From positions 1 through 51,395 of the forward strand of contig CAJXVR010000009.1 in NCBI GenBank assembly GCA_913061285.1: 51,395 nt of DNA. Reading direction: 5' to 3'. The position numbers and the translations under genes are program-made. Numbering within the stretch: position 1 is the first letter of the stretch; each line of letters begins with the position of its first letter. The notes under the pieces were generated by a model. The model was not told the DNA's origin. It ran no database searches and worked only from the letters and a program-made list of their open reading frames with translations. Source of the DNA: an uncultured Verrucomicrobiota bacterium (GTDB lineage Bacteria; Verrucomicrobiota; Verrucomicrobiia; Limisphaerales; AAA164-E04). This document shows positions 35,764 to 44,764 of this stretch, piece by piece.

Positions 35764-36807
35764 ATGGCCGAAATAAACACGTTTAAGCCCAACACACTCT
35801 TTATTGAAGTGTCAGGAGCGGGACTTCCCGAAGTGGATGGACTCTTCGTCCCCTCCACGGCTCCCCCGACCAAATCCGAGTCAGGGACAGTTTCTAGCCT
35901 GGGCTATTGGAACGGCAAAAGAGCATGGGATCGTGCCGATGGTATGAGCGAGAGAAGCCCCTCACTCTCTTATTCCAACACCTACAAATCCTGGAGGATT
36001 TCCCGGCTCGATGGCCATCTCGCTTACGATTTCACCAGCGAAGATGAACTCCCACCGACCGATCAAGAATGGCATGTTTACAAAAAAGGGGTCGCCCCGG
36101 CTCCGAAGGTAGTTATCCACCACTCTGACCCGAGACTCCCTTGCCCGGAGCCAACCGTCGTCTTCGTCCTTGGCGGCCCTGGCACGGGCAAAGGAACCAT
36201 GTGCGAACTCGCCGAATCGCAGCTCGGATGGACCCATCTTTCCACAGGAGAATTGCTCCGGGCCGAGCGTGAGTCAGGCGGCCCAAACGCGGCCAGCATT
36301 GACGCCCTGATCACCGATGGAAAGCTAGTCCCCAATGAGATCACCATGACCTTGCTCAAAAATGCGATGGAACAGTTCACCCGAACGACGGGTCGAACCA
36401 ACTTCATTCTCGACGGTTTTCCTCGTTCCCTCACCAATCTGGAAGGATGGTATGAACGCTTCGGACGCGATACCGAGCTCCCGAAAATGCTCTACCTCGA
36501 ATGTCCCTTTCCGGTATTGGAGAAACGCATCCTCGGACGCGCCAAATACTCAGGCCGCAATGACGACAATATCGAAAGCGTCAAACGACGATTCGACACC
36601 TTTAAGGCAGAGACACTCCCCACCGTTGAGTTCTTTAAGAGCAAAGAAAAGTGCGTCGAAATTGACACCAGCCAGAGTCGACAGACCGTTTACGAACAGT
36701 TCAAGAACCACCTCGCTGAGCACACTGACCAGGGGCTCAGTGATCAGCCACTAAGCGAACGAGCAGAAATCCTTCTCGGACTCCGGCCCTACCCAAACGA
36801 TGCATAG
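35764..36807 (+). CDS. eukaryote-type UMP-CMP/adenylate kinase with an additional N-terminal domain
   Basis: ATG at 35764 is chosen; upstream in-frame sequence is the structured leader. Residues about 1-118 form a separate domain (TLFIEVSGAGLPEVDGLFVP, SLGYWNGKRAWDRADG, YKSWRISRLDGHLAYDF). Residues about 125-325 are a nucleoside monophosphate kinase with P-loop VVFVLGGPGTGKGTMC, THLSTGELLRAERESG, NFILDGFPRSLTNLEGW, a lid with KYSGRNDDNIESVKRR and CVEIDTSQS. Wording such as VFVLGGPG.GKGT, HLS.GELLR and SGR.DDN matches eukaryotic UMP-CMP kinases more than bacterial Adk or Cmk. It phosphorylates UMP/CMP or AMP with ATP. A transfer from, or shared ancestry with, protists is possible. Confidence 0.85.
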   Translation: MAEINTFKPNTLFIEVSGAGLPEVDGLFVPSTAPPTKSESGTVSSLGYWNGKRAWDRADGMSERSPSLSYSNTYKSWRISRLDGHLAYDFTSEDELPPTDQEWHVYKKGVAPAPKVVIHHSDPRLPCPEPTVVFVLGGPGTGKGTMCELAESQLGWTHLSTGELLRAERESGGPNAASIDALITDGKLVPNEITMTLLKNAMEQFTRTTGRTNFILDGFPRSLTNLEGWYERFGRDTELPKMLYLECPFPVLEKRILGRAKYSGRNDDNIESVKRRFDTFKAETLPTVEFFKSKEKCVEIDTSQSRQTVYEQFKNHLAEHTDQGLSDQPLSERAEILLGLRPYPNDA

Positions 36808-36911
36808 GACATCAAAATCGCGTACGATTGAACAAAACTTAAGGGAAGCTTGTCAGTTCCTCATCAGAAGAGCCCCCCCTCGTCTCTTCGCCTTTTTAAT
36901 AGGCAAGCAAA

Positions 36912-37055
36912 ATGATCATCGACGCAATCACTGAAGTTTCCCTACTGATATTCGACCTCATTGCTGAGGGCCTTTCTTGGCTGTTCGTAGGAATCGCGAA
37001 TTTCATCGCAGCAAGTATCGAAGCATTCGTATGCGTCAAAGACGCGTCCCCATAG
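36912..37055 (+). CDS. possible small hydrophobic peptide
   Basis: A 47-codon frame (IIDAITEVSLLIFDLIAEGL, then SWLFVGIANFIAASIEAFVC) has a continuous hydrophobic, partly amphipathic character. It lies between the kinase gene and the IS66 element. AGGCAAG 6-7 bases upstream is a weak ribosome site. Coding potential is uncertain. The rest of the 36,808-37,060 gap shows nothing recognisable. Confidence 0.35.
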   Translation: MIIDAITEVSLLIFDLIAEGLSWLFVGIANFIAASIEAFVCVKDASP

Positions 37056-37104
37056 CCAGGCGCTGGAGATCGAGTAGGATGAGAGGTTTTTCGCGTGCGG
37101 AGAG

Positions 37105-38625
37105 TTAGGCCGCTTGTGCGAATTGTGTTTCTTTGGCCTTCTTCCAGCCAGTAGGTGTGAGAGTTGCCAGTTCGCTGTCTGAGGTCAATGGGAGTCTGGC
37201 TAGAACATCTTTGAGATACTCGTAGGGATTGATTCCCAGCATCCGGCAGGTCTCCGTCAGGCTGTAGACGATCGCGCTTCTCTGACCGGCTTGCTTATGA
37301 CCGATGAAGAGCCAGTTTTTCTTGCCTAGCGCCGACGGACGAATCGCGTTCTCAACGAAGTTGTTTGAGAGTTCTGCTTGGGGATGATCCAAGAGCGCCG
37401 TGAGTGGGCGCCATTGGTTGAGGGTATACTCTATGGCCTGCCGCATAAGGCTCTTTGGACGATAGCGCTTAAGCAGCACTCTGAGGGCTTGGCCTATTCG
37501 CTTCACAACCATGCGGCTATGGCTGGCTCGAACCCAGTCACGAGCATTCGCTGGCAGCGGCTGTCTGTCATGGGTTTTCTCCCAACGGAAAAGCCATGCA
37601 ATTTGATTGAGCACCCAACCCGCTACCCGTGGTGATTGCTCTTTGGCTTCAATGAATTTACGCCGAGCGTGAGCCCAGCAACCGATCAACTCTACCTCTT
37701 GACGCGGTTGTACGTAGGCCCGATAGGCACTATACCCATCAACGCCTAAGAGCCCGCGATAATCGGTCCCAATTAATTTTTCTAGTCCTTTGGAACCGCG
37801 GCTTTGATCCCAATGAAAGACAACAGCTTGCCCGGGATCCAAGCCAACCCATAACCATCCATGCGGACAGGGACCCGCTCGTCATCGATCTTGGTATCGC
37901 ACCGGTGTTTCATCCACTTGAAGGTAGGCTCGTTGACGAAGACTCTCTCGCATGACATTAACAATGCGGTCGAGTTGTTTGACTCCTTGAGCCGTCCACT
38001 CGACCATTTGTTGGCGCGAGATCCATACCTCATTCTGTCGAGCAAACAACTGCTGTTGACGATGGTAAGGCAGATGATCGCAAAAGCGGCTGACCAGTAG
38101 ATATGCCAGCAGTCCCGGGCTAGCTTTTCCACCTAATGAAAGTTCGAGCGGTGCTGGGGCTATCACGGGTGGAAGATCGCGCTGATCACGACGCACATAT
38201 TTCAAACGAACCGTATTCCTCCAGAAGAACTTACCGGGCTGATAGTCCAGCCGTCGGTTCTCCTCTTGGCCGATCTGCTGCCATTCTTCAGGCTCAGACT
38301 GAACGCAATCAGGAATGATTCGTTCTTCAACGACCTCTAGATTTTCAGGCGTGCGAATGGCTTGGCGACCGTTACGAGAACGTTTTCGTTTCGAATCAGG
38401 CTTCTTCGACGAGTCTTCCTCCTCTGGTGTTGCCTCGGCCTCTTCCTCTAGACCACCGAGCAACATCACCAGTTGGTCAGGGTTGAGCTGCTCGCTGCGT
38501 TTGCCAAACATTCGCCGGGCAAGGGCATCGAGTTTCTGCCGTAAGAGCGTGACTTCGGCTTGAGACTGCTTGAGCTGAAGTCGCAAGGACTTAACCTCTT
38601 TGCTAAGCTTCTTTTCCTTGCTCAT
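37105..38625 (-). pseudogene. tnpC: IS66 transposase TnpC, interrupted
   Basis: The N-terminal half has the coiled-coil and zinc-finger-like leader (LRLQLKQSQAEVTLLRQKLD, LARRMFGKRSEQL) and the start of the catalytic core (LQVDETPVRYQDR). A TGA at 37882-37884 follows. The next stretch reads out of register, whereas a neighbouring frame gives ERVPVRMDGY. The original frame then resumes with LWVGLDPGQAVVFHWDQSRG, the core through LIGVDGYSAY-like and AELSNNFVENAIRPSALGKK, and a normal IS66 C-terminus. Two compensating indels around 37,835-37,885 plus the TGA explain the break. The transposase is inactive as encoded. Confidence 0.87.
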
Positions 38626-38884
38626 CAGGGGGAATACTAGCACACCGACGCTTCTCTTCAAAGAGTGATCCGCTGATTACTTGTAACAAGTTTACGTTTC
38701 AGGCTGCTCAAACCATGCTCTCCGAGCTCCGTCTCGCAGATCGACTCCATCAAGCAAGAGTTGTAGCGCTTCAGGAGCCAGCTTGATCTTACTCTTATCT
38801 CCACTGGCACTCACGGGCCAGCGGAACGTCCCGCTCTCCAATCGTTTGAGTATGGCAACACACTGCCACAGGAGTCTACGTTGT

Positions 38885-40951
38885 TCATAGTGAAGGGATT
38901 ATGGTTTGGCGAGTATCCTCACGCGGAGTTTGTTTACCCTGTTTGGTGTCTTGAACACGCTGAAGTACTTCTGAAAGTTGCAAATCACGCGGCTCAATCA
39001 TCCAAGGTAATCCGACTGTGATCTGTCTGGCGGGTAAAATCTCGTGCTTGACCATAGTGCGTACCACGCCAACGTTGACCCCTAACTGTTTGGCGGCTTC
39101 TTCCATAGTCAACCAAGGTCTTGGTGTTCCTGCCGAAAACACAGGGATCTTGTGTTGACCACGGAAAGACTTAACCCGCGTCTCACTCCAACTGTTTCCA
39201 GGCCCGGTCCGAGACCCGATTCGATTCAGCATTTGTGCAATGAATTTGTCTGACCAACAGCGGGCAAGTTGCCTAACTATTTCAACGGTGTCACGATCAG
39301 CGGCGTTCCTGTTCCGGCCCGTGCGATTTTTTGCAACTTGTAATTCGGTGTGCACGCCACCGCTCCAGTGGATGACTAAATCAACTTTTGCTGACTCGTT
39401 GTTAACCTTGACGATGATCTCTCGAATCGCAATGCGGAGTATACGCTTCTTGAGCTCCAATGGTGCCGCAGGATCGCTCCAGGCTCTCTGAAGGTTGCTT
39501 CCGAGTGAACGGATTCTTTGTTTCTGCTCGGGGCTCAGCGCCCCTTGCTCTCTGGCTGCCATTTCCAACTTCATCTCGGCTTCGCCTGCATCATTTAGTG
39601 CTTGATTCCAACGCCCTTCCAGTTCGGCCGCTACTAGCCGATTGGCCGGATCCACTGCGTCATACTGGCGGCGTGCTCGATCAACCTCGTATCGAGCTTT
39701 CTCAAGTGCCGTTTCGAGTAATTTCCGCTTCTGCTCTCTTGCCGAGCTGTCTTCCTCTAGGGCGCGTAGTGAGGCTTCAAGCCCTAGAGGTTCGCAGGCT
39801 TTCATTAGTTCAGCTTCTATCGCCTGATCGACTCGGAAAGCTGCGAAGGTTTGGCACAAAGGCTTCCCTTCCTCCCGCATTCCCCTCATACACTGGTAGC
39901 GACCACTCTTCCCCTGTCCATCGCGATACGCTACCGAGAGTTTGAGTCCACACTTGCCACAACGAAGTAGTCCCGAGAGCATAGCGCTCCCTCCCCGTGG
40001 CGCCCCATGTGCCTTAGTGCTGTTAGTTTTGATCTGCTCCAAATTCTTCACGTAACGCTCCCAGCTAATGTATCCTTGGTGGTGGTCCTTTATCAACACC
40101 GACCATTCTTCCAAGGGAACACGACATCCAGAGGTTTTTCGAGAGCGACCTTCAACGATGCTTGTTTTAGATCGGCTTTTACCGTGTGCAAAAGCTCCAG
40201 CATAGGTTGGGTTTTTGAGGGTTCTGAGCATCTGTTGATAGTCGGGAAGCCGCCAATGTATGGTGGACGCACCCCGGAGACGCTGTCGCCGGGGGAAAGT
40301 TATTTCCTCCTGGTGATACCAGAGCACAACCTGGCGCAGAGTTCCCATTTCTTCGAACCTCTTGAAGAAACTCCTAAGAGCTTCTTGAATCTGACGATCA
40401 GGTGTTAGTTCGATGCCAGTGTTTCCACATCGTTCAAAACCAATCGGGACCATGGTAAGTACTTCGCCGCGCTTTATCTTTTGCTGATAGGCCGATTGGG
40501 CTCGTTGACGCAGTACACCAATCTCGAATTCGCTCATCGTTCCTTTGAGCCCTAGAAGCATTCGGTCATTTAAAAGCCGAGGATCGTAGGCTCCATCGGC
40601 ATCTACTACGATGGTATCAGTGAGACCACACAGATCGATCAAGTGATGCCAGTCCCGATTGTTTCGTGCCAAACGGGAAGCCTCCAGAGCGAAGATTGCG
40701 CCTACTTCACCATTACACACCGCCGCCAGTAGCTTAGCGAAGCCCGGGCGCTCGTGACTTCCTGTGCCCGAGATTCCGAGGTCATCGTCGATGACAACGA
40801 CATGCTCGAAACCCAATTCTCGGGCTCGACGTTCAAGAGCATACTGCCGACGCCCGCTTTCGGTATTGTTTCGAACTTGCTGCAACGTTGACTGGCGAAT
40901 GTAGACGAATGCCGCCCGACACAGATGCCGTTCATCGATCTTGTCAGTCAT
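38885..40951 (-). CDS. large serine recombinase
   Basis: The 688-residue protein has an N-terminal resolvase catalytic domain with YIRQS (nucleophile Ser about residue 17), DLGISGTGSHERPGFAKLLA and ALEASRLARNNRDWHHLI. Next is a recombinase domain (NPTYAGAFAHGKSRSK) and a zinc ribbon (RCGKCGLKLSVAYRDGQGKS ... YQCMRGM). A coiled-coil (EQKRKLLETALEKARYEVDR) and a C-terminal helix-turn-helix (WLTMEEAAKQLGVNVGVVRT) follow. Length is full and there is no internal stop. It would cut and join DNA at a short core to move its own element. The start overlaps the upstream gene by 4 bases. Confidence 0.92.
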   Translation of the reverse strand: MTDKIDERHLCRAAFVYIRQSTLQQVRNNTESGRRQYALERRARELGFEHVVVIDDDLGISGTGSHERPGFAKLLAAVCNGEVGAIFALEASRLARNNRDWHHLIDLCGLTDTIVVDADGAYDPRLLNDRMLLGLKGTMSEFEIGVLRQRAQSAYQQKIKRGEVLTMVPIGFERCGNTGIELTPDRQIQEALRSFFKRFEEMGTLRQVVLWYHQEEITFPRRQRLRGASTIHWRLPDYQQMLRTLKNPTYAGAFAHGKSRSKTSIVEGRSRKTSGCRVPLEEWSVLIKDHHQGYISWERYVKNLEQIKTNSTKAHGAPRGGSAMLSGLLRCGKCGLKLSVAYRDGQGKSGRYQCMRGMREEGKPLCQTFAAFRVDQAIEAELMKACEPLGLEASLRALEEDSSAREQKRKLLETALEKARYEVDRARRQYDAVDPANRLVAAELEGRWNQALNDAGEAEMKLEMAAREQGALSPEQKQRIRSLGSNLQRAWSDPAAPLELKKRILRIAIREIIVKVNNESAKVDLVIHWSGGVHTELQVAKNRTGRNRNAADRDTVEIVRQLARCWSDKFIAQMLNRIGSRTGPGNSWSETRVKSFRGQHKIPVFSAGTPRPWLTMEEAAKQLGVNVGVVRTMVKHEILPARQITVGLPWMIEPRDLQLSEVLQRVQDTKQGKQTPREDTRQTIIPSL

Positions 40952-41424
40952 TTGCCCCTCCGTCTTGAGCTTGGGGACTTTGCACGACGATCTCGATCAA
41001 CTCGCTGATCAGTGCCACGCACTGAGGTTTTCTGGTTTCGGCGATCCGTTTTTCGTTTTCGGCTCCTTCGAACAGCAGGTTTGTTTGTATCGGTTGTGAG
41101 CTGCACGTCACAACCCCCGTTTGATTGGAGTTTGGATTCATCACCCTCACTAGGAATATTCAATCCACTGAGTTCAAGAAGTTTAGCGATCTCCAACAAC
41201 GACTCTGGACTTACCACAGGCGTTGCCGACCTGCGAATCTCACAACAATCGACTTCATCAAACATCCAGGTAGGAATCCCACGACGACTGCCATTAGCCA
41301 ATCGCACCACCAACATATCCGATCGAACTTCAATGACTTCTAGCGAAGTATATAGCGCATCAAAGAGCGGGTGATAGGGATAGAGCAATTTCGCGGTCCG
41401 CCCAAAGCGGGCATTGTGAGTCAA
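40948..41424 (-). CDS. DUF5372-like accessory protein of the recombinase element
   Basis: The 158-residue product starts with a TTG in the best frame. Its N-terminal part, YPYHPLFDALYTSLEVIEVR then LVVRLANGSRRGIPTWMFDE, resembles DUF5372-type proteins encoded beside large serine recombinases. The C-terminal half is strongly basic (RRSRKRKTDRRNQ, RDRRAKSPSSRRRGK) and probably binds DNA. Coupling by a 4-base overlap with the recombinase suggests a role as targeting or directionality factor; that is inference. Confidence 0.65.
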   Translation of the reverse strand: MTHNARFGRTAKLLYPYHPLFDALYTSLEVIEVRSDMLVVRLANGSRRGIPTWMFDEVDCCEIRRSATPVVSPESLLEIAKLLELSGLNIPSEGDESKLQSNGGCDVQLTTDTNKPAVRRSRKRKTDRRNQKTSVRGTDQRVDRDRRAKSPSSRRRGK

Positions 41425-41628
41425 GTCTCTTAATCATGACCCACAATCCCGATCGATCAGCATAGAGAATCTTGATGCGGTTTCGTCGACGGTTTCCAAA
41501 GACGAAGATTGTCCCGGTGTTCGGATCTTCCTTAAGCTTCTCTTCGGCCACTGCCCACAAGCCCGTAAAGCTCTTACGCAGATCTACCGCCTCCAAAGCC
41601 ACGAATATTTTCAAGCCCGCGTGGAAGT

Positions 41629-41940
41629 TTAGCATGAGGATCCCTCCAACTCCCGAATCAGAAGAGCGGCTATTCGGACTTGCTCAGGACTCCTGATTTC
41701 GAGCCGAGTAAGGGAACCAACCCGAAGCTCGACAGGCCCGGATGGCGCCGGCTCCATCTCGACTTCAACCAGCCTTGGACGATTGGGCTTCTCGGCGGCC
41801 CTAATGCGGCGGCGCCAGCTATGGAACGTTGTGTAGTTGATCCCTCGTTGGCGAGTAAAAGCAGCCGCGCTCATCCCGCTCCGATCAAACTCTTCCAACA
41901 AACGCTCCCGTTTCCGGGCCGACACTCTCGGCTTTTTCAT
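41629..41940 (-). CDS. tnpA: IS66 TnpA accessory protein
   Basis: The 103-residue product has a helix-turn-helix in the usual place (FDRSGMSAAAFTRQRGINYT, then TFHSWRRRIRAAE) and a C-terminal GPVELRVGSLTRLEIRSPEQ segment typical of IS66 OrfA. It overlaps tnpB by 7 bases, as in intact IS66 elements. It is intact itself, although tnpB and tnpC are broken. Confidence 0.9.
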   Translation of the reverse strand: MKKPRVSARKRERLLEEFDRSGMSAAAFTRQRGINYTTFHSWRRRIRAAEKPNRPRLVEVEMEPAPSGPVELRVGSLTRLEIRSPEQVRIAALLIRELEGSSC

Positions 41941-41988
41941 CCCTCCGCTCTAGCGGATTCTCAGGCCGTGTCTAGATGGTGAGAGCTT

Positions 41989-42723
41989 TTACGGATACAA
42001 GAGATCGAAGACCATCCCTTTCTTTTCGCGCCCCACCCAGAAGACGCCACGCTCAGAAAGTTCACTCAGATGTTTCCAATCGTTGTATGCACGGTCAAAT
42101 ATCACGATTCCCCCATCTTTTAGCCCGGCACAGAGTTCCCAGGCGCAACGGGCATCATTGTGTTTGGCCGTATCGACGATGGCAAAACGGGGCAACAGAC
42201 TCTCCATATCCAATCGCATATGTGTCTTGGCTGCTGCTTTACGGCGCCGATGTTTCGCCCAGTCCATCGAATTGGCCACCAGTTCGATCGTGGTCGAATC
42301 GATGATTTGAATGGATCGCCGAAAACGACGAAGTGTCTTCGGGAGTTTTCCCCGCTGATATTGCGGGAGTGTCTTCTGCAAATGCTCAAGCACCGACCAG
42401 AACAGCTTTTCGGCCATAGCTGCCGGACGAACTTTGTTCGCATAAGAAAGCCCATTTCGACTGGGAGCCTTCGCGTCCCGCAAAGCCGAGAGTGGTCCCG
42501 AATGAAGGCCCAAACTGTCACAGACATCGTTTAGTCCAAGACATCGAGTTAATTGGGCATAGATCATAGCTACCACGTGGCTCCACGGACGGAAACTTCG
42601 CGCCTTATCACCGGCCCCTGTATCGCGAGCCAATTGAGGGACCAAGTGTGGTGGTATATGATTGCAGATCTGCCGTAGAACAGTGAGATTGGAGCGGGCT
42701 GGTCGGGTCTTTTTGTTTTGCAT
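41989..42723 (-). pseudogene. IS4-type transposase, 3'-truncated
   Basis: The 244-codon frame is intact from its ATG and has the first two catalytic Asp regions (SIQIIDSTTIEL and GGIVIFDRAYNDWKHL). It stops right after EKKGMVFDLL at the IS66 junction, so the third catalytic residue (Glu in WQIEVFFKQIKQ in copy 2) is lost. It is nearly identical to copy 2 over the shared part (for example LTVLRQ here, LTILRQ there). It is inactive. Confidence 0.88.
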
Positions 42724-42792
42724 TTCCTGCTGAGTCGCAGGATTACAGAAAACTGGCCAGCCCTTTTTTCATTTTCCTATGGGATGGCTGTG
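41993..42792 (-). mobile_element. IS4-type element, copy 1, truncated
   Basis: The 5' half of the same IS as at 44,765-46,116 is present in opposite orientation. The outer inverted repeat CTATGGGATGGCTGTG at 42777-42792 is intact. Similarity to copy 2 ends near 41,993-42,000, at the IS66 edge. The missing 3' half is not found on the far side of IS66, so a deletion accompanied or followed IS66 arrival. Confidence 0.85.
42777..42792. repeat. outer terminal inverted repeat of IS4-type copy 1
   Basis: CTATGGGATGGCTGTG is the reverse complement of the left end of copy 2 (CACAGCCATCCCATAG, 44765-44780). Similarity between copies stops just outside it. Confidence 0.85.
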
Positions 42793-43207
42793 GTTGTGAA
42801 TAAACCCCAGAATCACTCTCAATATGGGTGGCTTGTGCCATAGCAGCCCATAATCGATACCCTTGATGCAAACTCTGCCTCCTGCCTGCCGTTCTTTCAG
42901 TTTTTCAGGAGTTCAATTACTACCAAGTAAGTAGGTGAGTGAGATAGAGTCAAAGTAGAGCGAATATGCTTCTTCAGCTACGATCTCCTATGCTCAACGG
43001 AGAGCTTCGGGAATGCTTTAAACGTTACAATCCAGGAATCACATCAATGACAATAATCGGGCTATTAAAATGGTGACGTAGCTGTCATACGCGGCCAAAA
43101 GCTTGTATAATCAACAGACAATGAATGAGTGGTCTTCAACCGGACGCATGAAGGAAAGCGGCATCTCATCTTCTTTGGCGTGTCGCACACCTCTCTCGCC
43201 TGCACAG
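42793..43207. other. intergenic region upstream of the multicopper oxidase
   Basis: No gene is convincing here. The open frame begins at 43103, but the segment before 43208 lacks signal or domain character. No clear copper-responsive palindrome or standard promoter was found. Confidence 0.5.
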
Positions 43208-44671
43208 ATGATGAATACGATGATACCTGAACCTACAAGAAACTATCTCTGCCTACTGGCTTGTTCTGCAACCATCATGGCTCTCGCACTCGGATGTAGC
43301 GCGAATCTGGACGAGTATTCCGAAGAGGTCGAAGAATCCGGCACTCCTGATACGGTTGAGCGACGCCTGCTTTCGGAGTTCGAGGGAAGTTTTCCGGAGA
43401 AGGCATCCCCGAATGGAGAAATGGTCGATTTTGAGTTTGCCGCTATTCCTGCGGCAGTAGAACTGTTTCCGGAAACCAAGACGAAGGTCTGGGCCTACGA
43501 TGGTCGTGTTCCAGGACCGACGCTACGCATCCACTTAGGTCAGACTCTACGATTGAAATTTACCAACTCCCTCCCTCAGCCAACCACGATTCACTGGCAT
43601 GGCGTGCGCGTGCCTCACGCGATGGACGGCGTGCCGGGGGTGACTCAATCGCCGATCGAGCCCGGCGATAGTTTTGTCTACGAGTTCACTCCGAAGGATC
43701 CCGGAACGTATTGGTTTCATCCCCATGTCCGTGGCGCAGAACAACTGGAGCGCGGACTCTACGGGGCACTCATCGTCGAAGACGCCAAGCCGGATCCCTA
43801 CAGCAGGGATCTGGTTTGGATTCTGGACGATTGGCGACTGATGGAAGATGCTCAAATTTACGACAAGTTCGTAACCGGAGGCGATATCTCGCACGACGGG
43901 CGTTGGGGAAACGTTCCCACGGTCAATGGCCGCGTTCAACCCACGATCGCGGTCAAACCAGGTGAGCGGATCCGCCTGCGGCTCATCAATTCAGCCAATG
44001 CGCGCATCTTCCGGCCAGATTTCTCCGCGCTCAAAGCCACCGGGATCGCCTACGACGGGATGACCGCATCACGGCCGTTCGACCCGACCGGGTATGACTT
44101 GGCTCCGGGGAACCGACTCGATCTGGATATCACCATCCCCGACGCGCCACAAGAGGACACGTTCCAGATCGTCGATCGCTTCACCCGACAATCGTTCATG
44201 CTCGCCGAAATCACGATCGAAGACACCGATCCAATCTTACCGGAGCGCTTCGATATCCCGGCTGCCGCCCGAGTTCCGGTATGGGCGAAAGTGATGGATA
44301 TCCCTGTCGACTCCAAGATGGTGCTCAACGCACGCCGCGGTGGGCAATACGGCATCGAATGGCTCATCAACGGCCTGCCGTGGACGGAACATGAGAGCCT
44401 GAGATTGAAACACCGAAGCATGCATCGCCTACAATTTGTCAACCAGAGCTACCGCCTCCACCCGATGCACATTCATGGGATGTTCTTCAAAGTGATCACA
44501 AGAAATGGTACACTAGTAGACGAGCCGCACTGGCGCGATACCGTTTTGGTCTATCCCCAAGAGACTATCGATGTTGGAGTCGTCCCGCTCGACAAAGGGA
44601 AGTGGTTAACTCACTGCCACATCCAGGAGCATGCCGAAGCCGGGATGAAGACGCTAGTCGAGGTTGAATGA
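43208..44671 (+). CDS. multicopper oxidase lipoprotein (CueO/CopA/laccase-like)
   Basis: ATG at 43208 (others at 43211, 43220; the frame opens at 43103) leaves a lipoprotein signal LACSATIMALALGCSANL with Cys after LALG. All four copper-binding motifs are present in order: TIHWHGVRVPH, GTYWFHPHVRG, YRLHPMHIHGMFF and LTHCHIQEHAEAGM, the last carrying the His-Cys-His and the Met of type 1 copper. Three cupredoxin-like domains fit in about 450 residues. It would oxidise Cu(I), phenols or other metals at the cell surface and may serve copper tolerance. IS copies flank it in inverted orientation, but see the insertion evidence on copy 2. Confidence 0.92.
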   Translation: MMNTMIPEPTRNYLCLLACSATIMALALGCSANLDEYSEEVEESGTPDTVERRLLSEFEGSFPEKASPNGEMVDFEFAAIPAAVELFPETKTKVWAYDGRVPGPTLRIHLGQTLRLKFTNSLPQPTTIHWHGVRVPHAMDGVPGVTQSPIEPGDSFVYEFTPKDPGTYWFHPHVRGAEQLERGLYGALIVEDAKPDPYSRDLVWILDDWRLMEDAQIYDKFVTGGDISHDGRWGNVPTVNGRVQPTIAVKPGERIRLRLINSANARIFRPDFSALKATGIAYDGMTASRPFDPTGYDLAPGNRLDLDITIPDAPQEDTFQIVDRFTRQSFMLAEITIEDTDPILPERFDIPAAARVPVWAKVMDIPVDSKMVLNARRGGQYGIEWLINGLPWTEHESLRLKHRSMHRLQFVNQSYRLHPMHIHGMFFKVITRNGTLVDEPHWRDTVLVYPQETIDVGVVPLDKGKWLTHCHIQEHAEAGMKTLVEVE

Positions 44672-44755
44672 GGTGGGGAATTAGAACTCACAGACCAACC
44701 ATAGCATCGAACGTGCCATGAAAGTTACAGACCAAGCCCAAGTGAACCTGTGTGA

Positions 44756-44764
44756 AAGTTGAAA
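44756..44764. repeat. target-site duplication, left, of IS4-type copy 2
   Basis: AAGTTGAAA lies directly against the left end and is repeated exactly at 46117-46125. Nine bases (possibly ten, with a shared C) is normal for IS4-family insertion. Confidence 0.88.

Larger units (their letters stand above)
38860..41440 (-). mobile_element. two-gene large-serine-recombinase element inserted in IS66 tnpB
   Basis: About 2.6 kb comprising a DUF5372-like gene and a large serine recombinase gene, overlapping by 4 bases, sits exactly between the two halves of tnpB. Limits are set from where tnpB homology stops and resumes and are good to about 15 bases. No terminal inverted repeats or target duplication are obvious, as expected for serine-recombinase insertion at a short core. 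Confidence 0.75.
38692..41635 (-). pseudogene. tnpB: IS66 TnpB accessory protein, split by an insertion
   Basis: The N-terminal part (41635 to about 41440) reads VALEAVDLRKSFTGLWAVAE, then IFVFGNRRRNRIKILYADRS and GLWV. The C-terminal part is about 2.6 kb away (about 38860-38692) and reads VAILKRLESGTFRWPVSASG, then KSKIKLAPEALQLLLDGVDL and stops at 38692. Joined, they rebuild a normal TnpB of about 115-120 residues. The sequence between is the serine-recombinase element. This is a clean insertional inactivation. Confidence 0.88.
37060..41992 (-). mobile_element. IS66-family insertion sequence, interrupted by a serine-recombinase element
   Basis: Reading leftwards, tnpA (41940-41629), tnpB (split), and tnpC (broken) appear in the canonical IS66 order. 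The right end may be at 41992, where the minus strand reads GTAAAAGCTCTCACC; IS66 ends usually begin with GTAA. I could not match this to a convincing inverted repeat near 37,060, so the left limit is approximate. The element abuts the truncated end of an IS4-type copy. Confidence 0.8.

Noticed and set aside
37060-37090. IS66 left terminal inverted repeat
   Set aside because: Candidate GTAGGATGAGAGG does not pair with the right end; at best a weak direct similarity.
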